NCBI GenBank assembly: GCA_904066235.2
Contig: CAJFCV020000005.1
Coordinates: forward strand, 12,271,501 to 12,335,500
Source of the DNA: Bursaphelenchus xylophilus
Taxonomy: Eukaryota > Nematoda > Chromadorea > Rhabditida > Aphelenchoididae
Reading direction: 5' to 3'
DNA length: 64,000 nt
This document shows positions 42,037 to 54,890 of the stretch, piece by piece (position 1 is the stretch's first letter; every line of letters starts with the position of its first letter). A program made the translations under genes and the position numbers. Below the pieces are notes generated by a model. That model did not search any database and was not told where the DNA came from. It saw only the letters and a program-made list of their open reading frames with translations.

Positions 42037-44483
42037 ATGAAGTGGCTTTTGTTGTATGTGCTGGCCGTTGCTTCGGCTGTGTATGGGAATGCAAGTGGTA
42101 TGTTTGTAACTTGGCTTTTCACGGTATCTGCCTAACCATGTCCTCTTACAGAGTTCCGATTCAAACTTTCTGAAGGTCTAAATATCCCAAAGCCTGTCGA
42201 AGTTGCGCCTCAAGACCGGAGATACGAAGCATACAGCGTTTTCAAAAAATCCTTGGCGCAAGCCGCCGAATTCAAAGCATCTCCATGCAACGACTTTTAC
42301 AATTATACTTGCCAGCATGCTGACGTCGAAAATTATTTCATGGTAATAGATGCGGCTAATACGAAAAACGTTATCGAGGGTTTGAAAAGAAGCGCCAATG
42401 GAGTAAGTTGGTCGGAAACGAGGCAAATTTATTGATAGATAAATTTTACCCGAGATTTTGACTTTAGGCTCCAAAATGGTACCAAATTTTAAAGAACAAG
42501 TATGATGCTTGTGTTACCCGGAATGTTTCCCAAAGAACGGGCGAAGAATTGCGAAGAATCTACAGCGAAATGACCGCTGAGTTTGGCTCCGTCTTCCCTT
42601 TGCTTCAAGGATCGTCCAATATGACTTCAAGCCCGGCCAGACTCGGCGAAATCGTTGGATACTTGGCGCAAAAGTTCGAACTCAACACTTTATTGTCGTA
42701 CAAGATTGAAGGAAACCGTCTGCTGATTGATGAACCTAAACTCGCTTTCCCAGAAGTCTACTTTACGGAAGCTTTTAACGAGTTCGAAACCGAGTATAAA
42801 GTTTCCATCAAGGATTATCTTCAACAATTAGCTGAAGTTCTCGGAAAGGGACTCGATGAGGATCAACTTGATGAATCGATTGAGAAAGTGGTCAGATTCG
42901 AAAAAGAGTTGGCGAAGCTGTTGGTCCAGATTCCAGATGAGCTTCCGTCACATTTACGACTCTCCGAACTAACATGTTACGGAAAATCCATTGATTTCAA
43001 CGCCTTTTTTGCAAGAATTACAAAAAACTCCGAACTTCTGAACTTTTTGACGTCCACTGACCACAAGATTTATTTGACGTCTCCAAAAAAATCATCAACA
43101 GTTCAGACTTTTGTTGCTGAAACTGACCCGGCTACTGTCTTGAACTACTTGAATGTTCGTCTGGCCAGAAGTCTGAGAAAGTATTTCATCACGAAACCGA
43201 AAGAGTGTGTTGCTGATCAATGGCTTCGAGCTGGAAGAGGGGTCAAACATGTCGGTATCGTCCCTCCAATACCTAAAAAGGATCCTTACGTCATCGCTGA
43301 AAACGAGGAACGCTGTATCGATGAGCTCTATCAGATGGGCGTAGCTCTTGACAGAGTGTACTTGGATCAAAACTTGCCGGACAAGACAAAAAGAAAAGAA
43401 TTTGTAAAAAGAGTCAAGGTCATTGCCAAGAAAATAATTACAGGATTTAGGGTAAAGTAAATAATTCTATACAATCTGTTTTTTAGCATCAAATCGAACA
43501 ATTTTCGTCGTTTACTCCGAAGGTCAAGGCCGCCGCTTACAGAAAGATTGATGCTATGCTCTACAACGTCGTTTACGACGACTGGATAGAAAACGACAAC
43601 GTTCTAAACAAACATTACGAATCTTTAATTAATGATCAGGACTTTGCCAGAGACGATGAGCTTACATCGGCCGAAAAAATCCGTGACTTTGCTCAATCTC
43701 AGGCTTGGGAGAGCGTTCTGGGAAAGGACCGTCGTAATCTTAACTTCACTTGGCCGATAAGAACTGTGAATGCTTGGTACTTGCCAGAACTCAATAATTT
43801 TTACATCCCTCTGGGAGTCCTGCAACGACCGCTCTTCGACGTCAACTACCCTGCGGCTATTCAATACGGAGGAATCGGCTATGTTGTCGGCCACGAAATT
43901 ACTCACGGATTTGATACGAACGGAGTGGAATATGATGACCAAGGCGAGCAGAATCCGTGGATGGACGAGACGTCATGGGCTAACTTCAATGATATGGCAG
44001 AGTGTGTTATCGCCGAGTACGATGAGCTCCATGGAAGAGGAAGACTCACTCAAGCTGAGGATATTGCAGATAATGGAGGTAAGGACGAAGCATTATGGGC
44101 TCAAGACACCCCGGTCTCTTAGCTATAGATTACCGTACAAAATTGTCTTATTGCCTGCGGACTTCTAATAACTATGAACTTCTTCTCTAGGTCTACGCGC
44201 TACGTTCAACTCGTTCAAAGCCGAACAAGCGTTATATGGCCTGGATCCTCAACTCCCTGGCCAACCGTGGAATAAGTTCACCCAAGACCAACTGTTTTTC
44301 CTCGCGTTTGCTCATGTCTGGTGCTCGAATGTCCCAAAAGAAGATGATGGGGCTGATGCGCACTCCCCATTATTCGCTCGAATCCACGGAACCTTGCAGA
44401 ACACCCCTGCTTTCCGAGCTGCCTACAATTGCCCTGTCGGGTCGTCTTATGCGCCAAAAAAGCATTGCGATGTGTGGGCATAG
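42037..44483 (+). CDS. Secreted M13 metallopeptidase (neprilysin-like) 1
   Basis: Exons 42037-42097, 42152-42402, 42468-43451, 43487-44078 and 44191-44483 (2181 nt, 726 aa). It starts with a cleavable signal peptide (MKWLLLYVLAVASAVYG) and not the usual type II membrane anchor, so it is probably secreted. Cys residues in CNDFYNYTC, the substrate-binding NAWYLPELNN, the zinc site HEITH at 568-572 with a third ligand in EDIADNGG (E623, D627), and the C-terminal CDVW are all present. M13 enzymes cleave small peptides; the substrate is unknown. It shares exons 1-2 structure with genes 2 and 3 but has two extra intron positions in the catalytic part and is the most diverged of the three. A polyadenylation signal AATAAA is at 44516. 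Confidence 0.92.
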
Positions 44484-44662
44484 GAGGTCAATTTATAAAA
44501 CATGGTTTTCAGAAAAATAAAGCAAAAGTTCACATGGTTTCAATTTTAAATCTATCTGATACCACAGATACTGTTATTTAGAAAATTTTATTATGGCAAT
44601 TTTGAGGTATATCATCACAATTCTCACAACAAAACGGCACAATTGAATAATAAAGTATCCGA

Positions 44663-44863
44663 TTAACGTCTAATCGCATCAAGGATTCGCCTTCTCTGCG
44701 CTACCACCACTCCAAGCCCGATGGCCAATAATGCGCTCAGAATTGCGGCTCTGATCCGGCGTTTTCTCAGTTGATCTCGGATCGCAATGGCTTCATCGCT
44801 CCAAATCTCAAGACCGTCTTCGTCAAACAATCGGCGGTCGTCTTTTGATGGAAAAAGGCCCAT
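44663..44863 (-). CDS. Small single-pass membrane protein
   Basis: 66 aa from the ATG at 44861-44863. An acidic N-terminal half (LFDEDGLEIWSDEA) is followed by a basic stretch, a hydrophobic segment (AAILSALLAIGLGVVVA) and a basic tail. An acceptor-like TTTAG immediately precedes the ATG, so this could be the last exon of a longer gene. No family recognised. Confidence 0.4.
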   Translation of the reverse strand: MGLFPSKDDRRLFDEDGLEIWSDEAIAIRDQLRKRRIRAAILSALLAIGLGVVVAQRRRILDAIRR

Positions 44864-44879
44864 TTCTAAATACAAAGAA

Positions 44880-46726
44880 GCATTAAAAAGCTATAAAATG
44901 AAAAAATTGTACCCCGGCGAGAAAACAACCAATGCCAGAAAGTGGCTCTTTTGTTTGCAAAAAGCAAGAAAAAAGAAAATGGATTTTGAAATACAGAAAA
45001 TTCTAGAAAAATCAATTTTTTGTGGATAAACATGCCGGGAATTTATTGAAAATTGAAAAAGTTTTTTTTGAAACGCTCTGAAAGGAAAAACCCACCGAAA
45101 ATTGCAAAAATGAAGAGAAAACGGCCGAAAAAGGTTTCCAAAAGAAGAAAACTCGAGGCAACTGACTTGGTCTTCGAAAATTCCCCGCTCTTTTTATTTC
45201 GAGCCCGCTATAACGTATTTTTTCTGCGGCGAAAAAATGAAACCAGAAACTTCGAAAGAAGGAAAAATAGGAAAATAATTTCTCACGAATATGGAAACTC
45301 GATTATTTACAAAATAAGAGAAAAGTCAACAAAATATCCCTTTGTTTTTCAAGAGTTCAAATCAGCCCATTTTTTAACGAAAAGTGGACTTTTTATGAGG
45401 AAGCATGACAGAAAAACATTGTTTTGCTGCGCCGTTGACAAAAGTTATCGTCAAAGGTTTTTCGGATACGCTGACGCAGAAAAATCTTTCAGAAATAATT
45501 ATGACGTCATCTTTTCTCAAACTTTCGCTAATTTTCTGTGGTCTTGACCTTCGAAAATTTTTGTCTGCTTACTTTCGGCAGCGTGAATTTTTTTCGCGTT
45601 CCACAGTTTCTGTTCTGCTTTTAAGCAATATGTTTATTATTATTAAAATAATAATAAATTCTGACAATGAGAGTCTTGTTTTTTTTATGTGAAAACTTTT
45701 TTTGAAGATTATTTGCGATATACGTATATATATATATTCATTTTTTACAGTGTATATAATAAATTTTATAAAACTTGTATTACAATTTCTATCGTTTGCA
45801 ATTTATGGCCTTGAATTCTACTCGATGAAGCAACAATGGCCGTAATTTAAGAGTATATTCTTTTTAACTCATATATGTAATAATTAATTATGGTACAATA
45901 TAATAATTGAACTTACGGTTTTGATTGACGAAATAAGCCTGGTCGTAAGTTAATGAATATTCAGTACCGGAAGATTAAAAGTGTCTCAAAGCTTTTTTAA
46001 TCGTTTTTTCTTAACCAACGTAATTTAAATAGCCAGGAATCAACTTTTATACTTGACAAAGATAATGTACCAGCTTCATGCAGCCTTTGTCGTAATTCTG
46101 GACTGCTTTAATCGTTTTTACTTAACCAATGTAGAATTACACGCCCCGATTGATGATCCATGCAAGGCTTTGTGCATCAAGGAAGTCAACATCATCGGAA
46201 TTTGGATAGAAAAAAGTGGTACAGGTCCGCCTAAAATGTAGTATAATGGCACTCCAGACGGATGTCACTAAGGAGGCGTTTGCCTTTACTACCGCTACTG
46301 CCAACCTCACGTCGACTTCAACAGAAAAATCTTAGCTCCGTAAAGAAATTCAACGTCGTTTTAGCAACGTAAGTAAAAATTGGCAAGAACCAACTTTTAT
46401 ATTTGTGGTCTTCTTTAGTTGTTTTTACTTAACCAACTTGATATTTTATGCCCAGATTGACGAACCAGGCGCAGGCTGTGTGATCAACGATGTCAACACC
46501 AGCGGATTTTGGAGAGAAGAAATGATAAGATGTACCTACTATACCTATGGAAGGAAGCCTTATATAATATAATATAAAAGCTTTCTCGGTATATACATAC
46601 CAACAATATTCCTGCGGTGTCGTAAAGTTCTACGTTTATCGTTTTCAATTTAACCAACGTAATTGATATATACTGCACAAACGTCTAAATTCTCCTTCGT
46701 AAATTATCACTTTCGTATACGAAAAC
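44880..46726. other. AT-rich intergenic region
   Basis: No supported gene. It contains several scattered copies of TTTTACTTAACCAACGTA-like sequence (about 46005, 46115, 46425, 46645, and again near 48095), an imperfect dispersed repeat of unknown nature, and a TATATATA run near 45725. Confidence 0.5.
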
Positions 46727-47769
46727 CTGGGGCCTGTCCCACTAACAAAGCGTAGCGCGAATCACGAATTGGAAACACGAAAAATCATGCAGAAGCGAGA
46801 GAGGCGAGAGAAAAAGCGGGCTCTCTCGGAAATCCGCGCTACGGTTTTTTTGTGCAAAATACCGAAAATTTTTTACTTTTTTTTTGCCGTAACTCCTTTC
46901 AATGATGTCCGATTTACATGATTTTAAAAACCGTGAACAGAGGAGACCCACAGCTTCTAGAAAATGTAACTTTTGTTTGCGTTAACGCGGATTAAGGCTC
47001 CCCGCCAAGACGAATTACAACTTCCTCATGGAAAATCATGATTCGAAGTCATATTTTCAAAAAAAACTTATCCTTAGCTATTTATCGTAACTCCTAAAGC
47101 TTATATGCGAATTTATCAACCCGAGTTGCCCCTGCCAAGCCCAATGTTTGGTCTCCCCTTGCCATATGAACTTTTTTGTTATAAAACGAATTATGACAAA
47201 GGGTGACTAAAATTGGGTGTAAGAGGGGTAGTTTGGCTTGAATAGTTTGTTTCAACGTCTCTGAGGAATGAGTGGAGGATTTATCTATAATTTTTTTTTC
47301 CAAAACAAACCTTTTTGTCACCGAGCAAATTATGACAAGAGGAGACCAAACATTGGGCTTGGCAGGGGCAACTCGGGTTGATAAATTCGCATATAAGCTT
47401 TAGGAGTTACGATAAATAGCTAAGGATAAGTTTTTTTTGAAAATATGACTTCGAATCATGATTTTCCATGAGGAAGTTGTAATTCGTCTTGGCGGGGAGC
47501 CTTAATCCGCGTTAACGCAAACAAAAGTTACATTTTCTAGAAGCTGTGGGTCTCCTCTGTTCACGGTTTTTAAAATCATGTAAATCGGACATCATTGAAA
47601 GGAGTTACGGCAAAAAAAAGTAAAAAATTTTCGGTATTTTGCACAAAAAAACCGTAGCGCGGATTTCCGAGAGAGCCCGCTTTTTCTCTCACCTCTCTCG
47701 CTTTTGCATGATTTTTCGCGCTTCCAATTCGTGATTCGCGCTACGCTTTGTTAGTGGGACAAGCCCCTG
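46727..47769. mobile_element. 1.04-kb foldback repeat
   Basis: Inverted arms (46727 to about 47160 and about 47330 to 47769) beginning GGGGCCTGTCCCACTAACAA and pairing almost perfectly, around a centre of about 170 bp. No coding capacity is seen and no certain target duplication was found, so the superfamily is open. Confidence 0.85.
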
Positions 47770-47899
47770 ATTCTGAAGTTTGAAGACTACATCTAAGAAC
47801 CCTCTCGCCGGCATTCATTTTACGGAAATTGAGAGTCGTGCTTCGACGTATTGCCAGTCTCTTTCACACTAAGCAGCAACACACACTGGCCGACCAGAA

Positions 47900-48030
47900 T
47901 CCACAAAGCCTCACGACATCTACTCGGTGTAATTAAAGAATATGGAATCTTCGAAGCGATTGTGCTTCCATTCGGCTTGAAGACTGCCCCCGCCATCGTA
48001 ATCCACAGCCAGTCAAAGTCAGAAGCCGGG
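47900..48030 (+). pseudogene. Reverse-transcriptase scrap, LTR-retrotransposon type
   Basis: A short frame reads KEYGIFEAIVLPFGLKTAPAI, matching the conserved block around PFGLxNAP in Ty3/gypsy-type reverse transcriptases. Nothing upstream or downstream in frame continues the domain, so this is a decayed fragment. Confidence 0.55.
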
Positions 48031-48358
48031 CACCTACGAGCCGTCAAGAAAGTACCAGATAAATTACAAGAAAATGGAGCATAAATTCTATGTTAATGGC
48101 TTTTACTTAACCAACGAAATTTAAGCTTTTAGGAAACAATCTTTATACTGTAATACAGTATTTGACCAACGTAATGTACCAGCTTCATACATCATTTCAG
48201 AACGCGGTTACACCTTTACCACTGTTTTGAAGTTGCATTCTGCGAAGCGAAATTACGTTAATCATTTTTGCCGGACCAAAATAAGCCAGCGTTAAAAAAT
48301 TATATTCACTTTACTATTATAACCTTTATACAAATTGTGTTTTTTACTAAACTTATTT

Positions 48359-49176
48359 TTAGTGCAATTTTAAGTAAATCAAGGCTCCGACGACTAGGCT
48401 TCCAACAGCCCCAATGAACAGCGCCCTTCGTGTTACGTATGTCTTATCACTGTCGGTTAGCATGGTCGTGTCGATGACTTGAACGGCGGGTTCAATCGTA
48501 TCATACCCGTCTTCTTTGAAGTCTTTGCGAGCATTTGGAGCGAGAACGGGAGACTGGAACGACATGTTCTATAGATTATATACTAAATGATGACTTTTTC
48601 TTATTTTTGTATGGTTTTATTTTATTTGTAGGTTAAAATTTCATAAATAAACTCACCTTTAACGTGGTTTCTGACTCATCTGCGGCTGGGTCAATGTTTT
48701 CAAATTTCAAATCGACGACTTGGTTTGCACTGGGCTTATCTGCTTTTGGTGTTCCTGAATCCGGATTGCTTCCGGTGTCTTCGTTCTCTAAGTGGACCAA
48801 ATCGTTCTCTGTTTCGGAGGAGTCGTGGGAGTCGGTTTTTGAGGCAGGTGTTCGTTCTGGCTCTGAAATGAACCCTATCGTCTTGATTTTGCGCGGTTAG
48901 TTGGACGAGAAGTTGCTTTTTGTTACCTTTGACATCGTTTTGGACTTGAATAGAATAGGTAAAAATATTTCGCGGGCTTTCGGACACTATTTTCATCCGT
49001 CGATATGGCCTTTTTACTAAAGGAATGCGTAAGATACCTTGCATTTTTTATTCACTGTTTTTTGATGTAAGAGATATGAGAAGGGAAGACAGAGAAGACC
49101 TCTTACCTTCAGATTTTGGAGGATCTGCGATTTCTTCAAGCTTTGGCTGTTCACGAACTTCCTCGGTACCCGACAT
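48359..49176 (-). CDS. Acidic tail-anchored membrane protein
   Basis: Exons 49107-49176, a second exon ending at 48927, 48657-48862 and 48359-48568. The second exon starts at 49019 (192 aa in total) or, with a nearer acceptor, at 48944 as an 18-nt microexon (167 aa); both keep the frame. The N-terminal two thirds is acidic and Ser/Thr/Pro-rich, hence probably disordered. The C-terminus has TYVTRRALFIGAVGSLVVGA, a hydrophobic segment six residues from the end, typical of tail anchors facing the cytosol. No family recognised; exon structure supports a real gene. Confidence 0.6.
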
Positions 49177-49299
49177 TTTTACTGTAAAAGATTCGCGGTA
49201 TGTTGCGCAAGACTTGTTGATGTAAAATCGACGTCGACGGAATCCGGTGACACTAACCGTTGGGTGAACGGTAACTTTCCTGCTGATTACCACCGGGCT

Positions 49300-51600
49300 G
49301 AAAGAGAAAGGACTAAACTATGATATAGGAGTAAAGACAAGATATCTTAGCGTAAGAGGTTCAAATCCAAGATATATTACGTAGTTCGGCTTTATTTTGT
49401 TTGAACTGTTTTTTTCAATCGAAGATCTATGCAATAACCATCTATAAAGACTTTAAGACAAATGTGTTTTTAGAACGGCTAGAGACTCTAGATCTATTAA
49501 ACCGAAAAAAAGGAATCCACCCACTTCTTGTCAAAGATTAACTGACAAGGGACGGCAGAAACAAGCCATATTTCAGCCTGTTGGTTGGAAAAAAGCCCTA
49601 GGTGACAGAGTCGACAGCAATGCAAGGATTAGAGACAACTCGATAAAAGATGACAGCTTCTACACAAACATTCCTACCTTGGTCTTTGGATTTGAATCAG
49701 AGGTCCAGCAGTCATGACTAATAATTTACAGTCTCCTAATATTTACAATGCAACTGAGTTTAACAAATAGTATGTAGCGCAAACAATAAAGCTTTTTGAA
49801 TAGTAATAACAAGCTTGGTGAGTTTTTGAGGGCCTTTCTTCCTCAAAAACAAATTATCACATAACCGCCTTGCGAACAATCAGACAATTGAAGAGGTGGC
49901 AGGTGCCGATCGCGTATTTAACCCGGCAGCGCTTTCTTCGAGCCTTCGAGGCAGGCGTGCGGCCAAGATTGCAGAGAGAAAAGGGGTCAAAGCTAGAGAA
50001 GCGTGCAAACGAAGATAACAGGATTCTTCACGTAAAAAGCGAAAGGTCATCCGATCAGAGATGGGTATTGTCTTATAAAACACCGCTCTAATGGAGTTAG
50101 AGAGCGCTGAAAAAAGGGCTGAGCTCAGAGATCGAAACATAAATTAGAGAACAATGGTTTCAACTTTGTTACTTCAACCTGCAGTTTGAAAGAAATATTT
50201 GTTTCCGGCCGTAAACCGCTTTGCACCCGATAAAACGTGAAAATCCGTAAAAAAGGAGACTTGTAACTTGAGATATAAAGTGGTTTTTGCTGATAAATAT
50301 TTATGTTCTCATTTGCTTTGGGCATCAAAACATGGAAGCTTGTACAGATCAGAGTTCTAAAGAACACAATGGGCTTGAAAAAAGGCATGAGTAGCTCGGG
50401 AAAACAAAAGGTCGCTTTCCGGGCGAAATTTTGTGTAATGTGACTTGTCTAGCCGAGTTTGTGCAACTCTCATAAATCTAATCAATGGATCTAGCGAGCA
50501 GCAGTTATTTTCAAAGCAAATGGGCGCTAAATTTCTAAATTCTATGCAGCAAAAAAGACTATGTAGGCTATCAGGTGAAGCCAACATGACCATGACATGC
50601 CAAGCAAATGTAAAATAAGTCAAACTATCCCGTATTTTAACAAAAATCAAGTGTAAATAACGAAAGAAAAATCAATACACCCATTGAAATTCTCAAAAAC
50701 AGCGGGTTGAACGGGCTTTTCTCCAGCACTTTGAGCGTTCCATCTGCTTTTTTTTTGTTTTTTTCTCCGGAAATCTGATGACTTTTTACTGTTTTTCATC
50801 CCGTAAATAAAAAGACATTTCTCATACTAGAGAAACTGTCGCTGTAAACAGTAAACAAACAGCAAAAATCGTTCATTGTGCGATTTTCGGCGCTGATGGG
50901 AAATTTACAAGGGGTGAACTAAAACGGAAAACTGTTTCACTCAAAGTACAGAAGATACGCCTAAAAGTTCTTGAAGAAGGCCAAAATGATCTATTTTAAA
51001 GAAACCGACATAAAAGCAAGTTTAGACTTGTAACGAGTTTTGGGTATTTCTGCCCGCTTTCAAGCATTCCCTTCTCATTTTGGCCACATTTCCCCCATCA
51101 AAACAATGCGTGTTTACCCAAACGTTTTGAATTTTCACGTAAAACAGGAGTAATCCCCAAAACCCGAAGACTTCCCGAAATTTTTACGAAAAATATTTTT
51201 AATCCTCTTACAGCAAGATCCACTAGTTCTACTCAGACCATAACTACATCTTCATCCTTTCCCAAAAAACAAAAACAACGCGTGAAGAACAGAGAGAGTA
51301 TTCATGTCACCTAACGGCCTAATCCCATGACAATGATCGGGCGAGGGTTCGAATGGCCGGAAGTCAATTCATTCGCAGCGCATTTTGTGTGTCCATTTTT
51401 CTCACGTCTCGTCAATTATGTTATAAGCGGATCAACCCGTTCAAACACCGATTGACTTCGTATATAAAGCGAATCGCCAGCGGGCCCGGAGACGGGGACA
51501 GAGCGTCATCCTATTTATTAAATCAACTAATCAGCTATACAGCTCACGCCTTTGTTGTTGAATTTTTAATTTTTTAACGTATTGCCCGTCTAATTTCAAT
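49300..51600. other. Intergenic region
   Basis: About 2.3 kb without a supported gene. Frames are short and have no homology I recognise. No strong repeat was seen. Confidence 0.5.
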
Positions 51601-51635
51601 AGTTTGATTTGAATTTTCGGCTAAAATCAATAACT

Positions 51636-52467
51636 ATGAATATTTTTCTAATTTTTGCTATTGTTTCCTTATTTATCGCCGGAACATTCGCTCAACGGCC
51701 GGTCAGATCAATCTATAAAGGCACACTGATCAGTAGAAGGAGGATGAAGACGCTGACTAATCATCAATACACGTCGAACAGAGGAAATGGACGGTATAAT
51801 GTATATGGAACCGTTCCCCAAAGTGTGCAGAGCTTCCCGGCGTAAGTATCTTTTCAAAGGCTTCGAGCTTGTCTTGTTGAATGCTTGTCGCTTATAACGC
51901 TCAAAATACACGATGACGCCAATAATGGCGGGCTAAACTATGAATTGTAGCTCTTGGCACAGCTTGAAGCATAACACAAAGAAGATAGATCCTTACAAAG
52001 TAGATGCCCACAAGAAAAGCGGGATTATCTTCAAGATCGAACCGATCATCAACAGGCGATCGGTCTCGTTTTCCGTACCTCATGTTGGTCTCCAAAATTC
52101 AATGAGGGCATATATGCCAACATACGCGCCTCAGCGGCCCCTGGTGACTTATATTATGCCCCAGGGAACTACAAGGGCCAACTTTATCCCCCAAAGAGTA
52201 ATGCGAACTTACTTACCGGTTCCAAATTATCGGAAGACCGGCTACCAAAGCATGGTGAGCCCAAATGTCAGGGCAGAGAGGAATGCGCATATTCCGATGA
52301 TCAAACGGGCGGCTTACACTCCGAAAAACATCAATTACCCAGTAAAATACTGGGACAGCACAGTAAAAACGGTGATAATGTCACGTCGACCCCGATGCGT
52401 TCAAGTAAATTGTATGGTCTACACAGTAGACCTGCCGAAGAACGGAAAAGTAACCTTCCGCTTTTAA
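51636..52467 (+). CDS. Secreted basic Tyr/Pro-rich protein
   Basis: Two exons, 51636-51841 and 51951-52467, joined by a GT-AG intron; 723 nt, 240 aa. A signal peptide (MNIFLIFAIVSLFIAGTFA) is followed by a basic region rich in Arg, Tyr, Pro and Asn without a recognisable domain. The C-terminus has two Cys (PRCVQVNC) and ends in a beta-like KVTFRF. It might be a cuticle or extracellular matrix component or a gland secretion; nothing in the sequence decides. Confidence 0.6.
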
Positions 52468-52941
52468 CTCACTGCTTAACCAGTATATTGTGAATCCTAT
52501 TACTTACGGCTACTTTCTCACTTACTGCTACTGCCAATTTGCTTGTAAGGCACTTCAGCTCCTCTGCAAGTAGGTCCCCGCTCCGCGCGCTGCTCAAATT
52601 GTAATGATTTACTTTTAGAAGTCTCCTGCGCCGCGCCCAAATCCCACTCCCGTCCAGTCAACCCATCCGAGCTGCGCCTTGCTCGCCGGAATGGGAACAG
52701 GAACTCTGGCCCTCTCCCAACGCAAAACCTATTCCACAATGCGATTAGGAAGCTAAATTATTACCGCTAATATTGTAATAGTAATGTATAGAAGTAAAAT
52801 ATTGGGAAAATAATGTACTAGGATACAAAACGTTGCAGTGGAAATGCATAAGGATCCAAAAGCTGTCATGGATTGACTTTTAGTCAAAAGTATTACCTGA
52901 AACGACGTATAGACTTCCGTTTCTCTATAAAATTCGTTTTA
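52468..52941 (+). other. Interval with possible missed exon
   Basis: An acceptor-like TTTACTTTTAG at about 52608-52618 precedes roughly 130 bp that is open in two frames. It may hold an upstream exon of the next gene, but I could not find a consistent phase. Confidence 0.25.
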
Positions 52942-53606
52942 GAGAAGAGCCGAACTATTTCACGGCTTATCACCATCCCATTTCCACTGCTTCTGCCGAC
53001 GGATACCCCGGAATGAACGAGCAATGGAATCAAGAATCTCCTTTTATGTTCTACGGCGGTCCAAGGACCCCGGCTGCTCAGATGGCCAGAACCCAAAATT
53101 ATGGCCCAGTGGCTCAAGCTAGACAGAAAACGCAATTCAACAATTTCATGACCAATGCAAATCCCCAAATAAGCCCTCGAAACGGCAACAATTTAGTGGT
53201 GAATAACGGTCAAACTTTCGACATCAACGGCAAAAAATATAAAGTCATTGTCACTCCAAAAATGAGCGATAACAAGGCAACTGTTCCTTGCTGTGGAAGC
53301 ATGAGCATGCCAATGTCCTCGCCGATGAATTTGAATGCAGATAATGGAATGGGAAAGGGGTTTGATTATATCCCAAAGCTTTTTTCCAAGCCAATCACGT
53401 TCAATATCCCCATGAACGCGTTGTTCGGGAAAAATAATGGCGGAAGCAGCAAGATGACCTACACTTACAATGTAAATAGTAACTGCAACAACGGAAATAA
53501 CTGTCAGATGGATAGTGGAGAGTTCGGCAGGAGATATGTCCATCGAAATTACCCAAGTGGCTTTGATTCAATGGCGGGGGCAATTGGAATGAGACAGATG
53601 ACATAG
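52942..53606 (+). CDS. Asn/Gly/Met-rich protein, 5' end not resolved
   Basis: The frame is open from an acceptor (GTTTTAG) at 52941 to the stop at 53606. It reads EPNYFTAYHHPISTASADGY before the first in-frame Met at 53013, so an upstream exon is likely. The protein is rich in Asn, Gly, Met and Pro (MSMPMSSPMNL; NNGNNC) with a short NGKKYKVIV strand-like segment. No domain recognised. It neighbours the secreted protein at 51636 on the same strand and shares its low-complexity, Tyr/Asn-rich character. Confidence 0.55.
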
Positions 53607-54372
53607 AAAGAAAATTATTTATTTTGAAGTTAATATTTAATAATTTATGAGGCATAAACTTTATTTGAACAAGAGAAATGGTCATTGTTTTTCATAAACT
53701 ATGACCATTGCTTGCAAGGTATCTTTCGCACGCCTATAAACCAGAAAACCACTACAAACGGCATTATGAAAAGCCCGTTGGCTAGAGAAATAGTTTCGAA
53801 GCAAGTGACCAATGCAAACCAGCAGAAAACGTGAAATGCTCACGTTTTACGGCCAAAGGAAGCAGACAAATGCGGATCTCGCGGAGACAAGCACTTGCAT
53901 CAGACAGCTGAAATAATCGAAGGTCTTTTTTCGCGGATCAAACGAGTAATTGACATTTGTCAAAAAAATCCTGCTGTTTGACCTGTAAATACGGAGGAGT
54001 ATGAAGGGTTTCGATTAAGCAGAGGTTAGACAAACTAGTGTCAGAAAGTGGAATAATCAACAATTTTGGAAAAAGAATATTATCAGAAATGAATAACACT
54101 GAAAATCTTTGTGCTGTCTCATTACGTTCATGAATGTCCTGAACAACTCATTTTTTGATGATTTTAGCTTGTGACCGATAGAGAAGACAAGATATTCAAC
54201 GATCTTGTAGAGAGCGAGAGCTTACTAGTTAGCTCTACATAGCTCGTATAGGCGCAACGATTTTACGGGTCAGCGACAGCTGGGGTAAACTATACTATGG
54301 ATCGCCGCGGTTCGTCCTTATATGGACAGGGGAGGCTATGTGAAAACTTATTCAATAAAAATAATAAGATTG

Positions 54373-54606
54373 ATATATGGCTCGGGACTTCTAAATCTCT
54401 CCGCAAGAGTTCATCCGAACCCTGCAAATTTAGTCCAAAGTTAAAAGTTGACAAAAAGGAGGAGACGACAGAGAAAGGCAGAAATTCTTACAACGAGAGA
54501 AATTGCGCAATGTTATGTCAGACTGCGCAACTTTTAACTTTGGACTCAATTTGCAGGGTTCGTATGGACTCTTGCGAAGAGATTTAGAAGTCTCGAGCCA
54601 TATATG
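54373..54606. mobile_element. 234-bp inverted-repeat element
   Basis: Arms of about 80 bp (54374-54455 and 54524-54606), for example TTAGTCCAAAGTTAAAAGTT against AACTTTTAACTTTGGACTCA, around a 68-bp centre. The open frame at 54297-54587 lies across it and is not a gene. Confidence 0.85.
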
Positions 54607-54659
54607 GTCCTAGGGGAAGTCGTCTATTTTGATGCATTTTAGATGTTCTCACATCAGTG

Positions 54660-54890
54660 ATATCTAGACAAAAGTTACGGATGTCCGCTTTTTGTCGCAA
54701 ATTTTGATCTTTTATATGTCACAATAACTCAGGGTAAAGAAAACTAAAGTTAGTTACAGATTAATTTAATGGGAAAAGTGGACATGTTGCAAGTCTTCGC
54801 CAAATCTGCGCCGAGCTTTCACAAGCGTCCGCTGAGCACCCAACGGTTTTTCCAGGCCTCGTAGGCACTTCCTACAGCCATTTTTTTACG
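54660..54890. repeat. Dispersed repeat, partner of 38560-38800
   Basis: Shares AAAGTTACGGATGTC and AACGGTTTTTCCAGGCCTCGTAGG-like blocks with the copy in the oac intron, about 16 kb away. Confidence 0.55.

Noticed and set aside
45053..45692. Lys-rich frame of 164 aa and overlapping 95-aa frame
   Set aside because: AT-rich composition, no conserved motif, no splice or polyadenylation signals that fit.
54297..54587. 96-aa plus-strand frame
   Set aside because: Lies across the 234-bp inverted-repeat element; coding is incidental.
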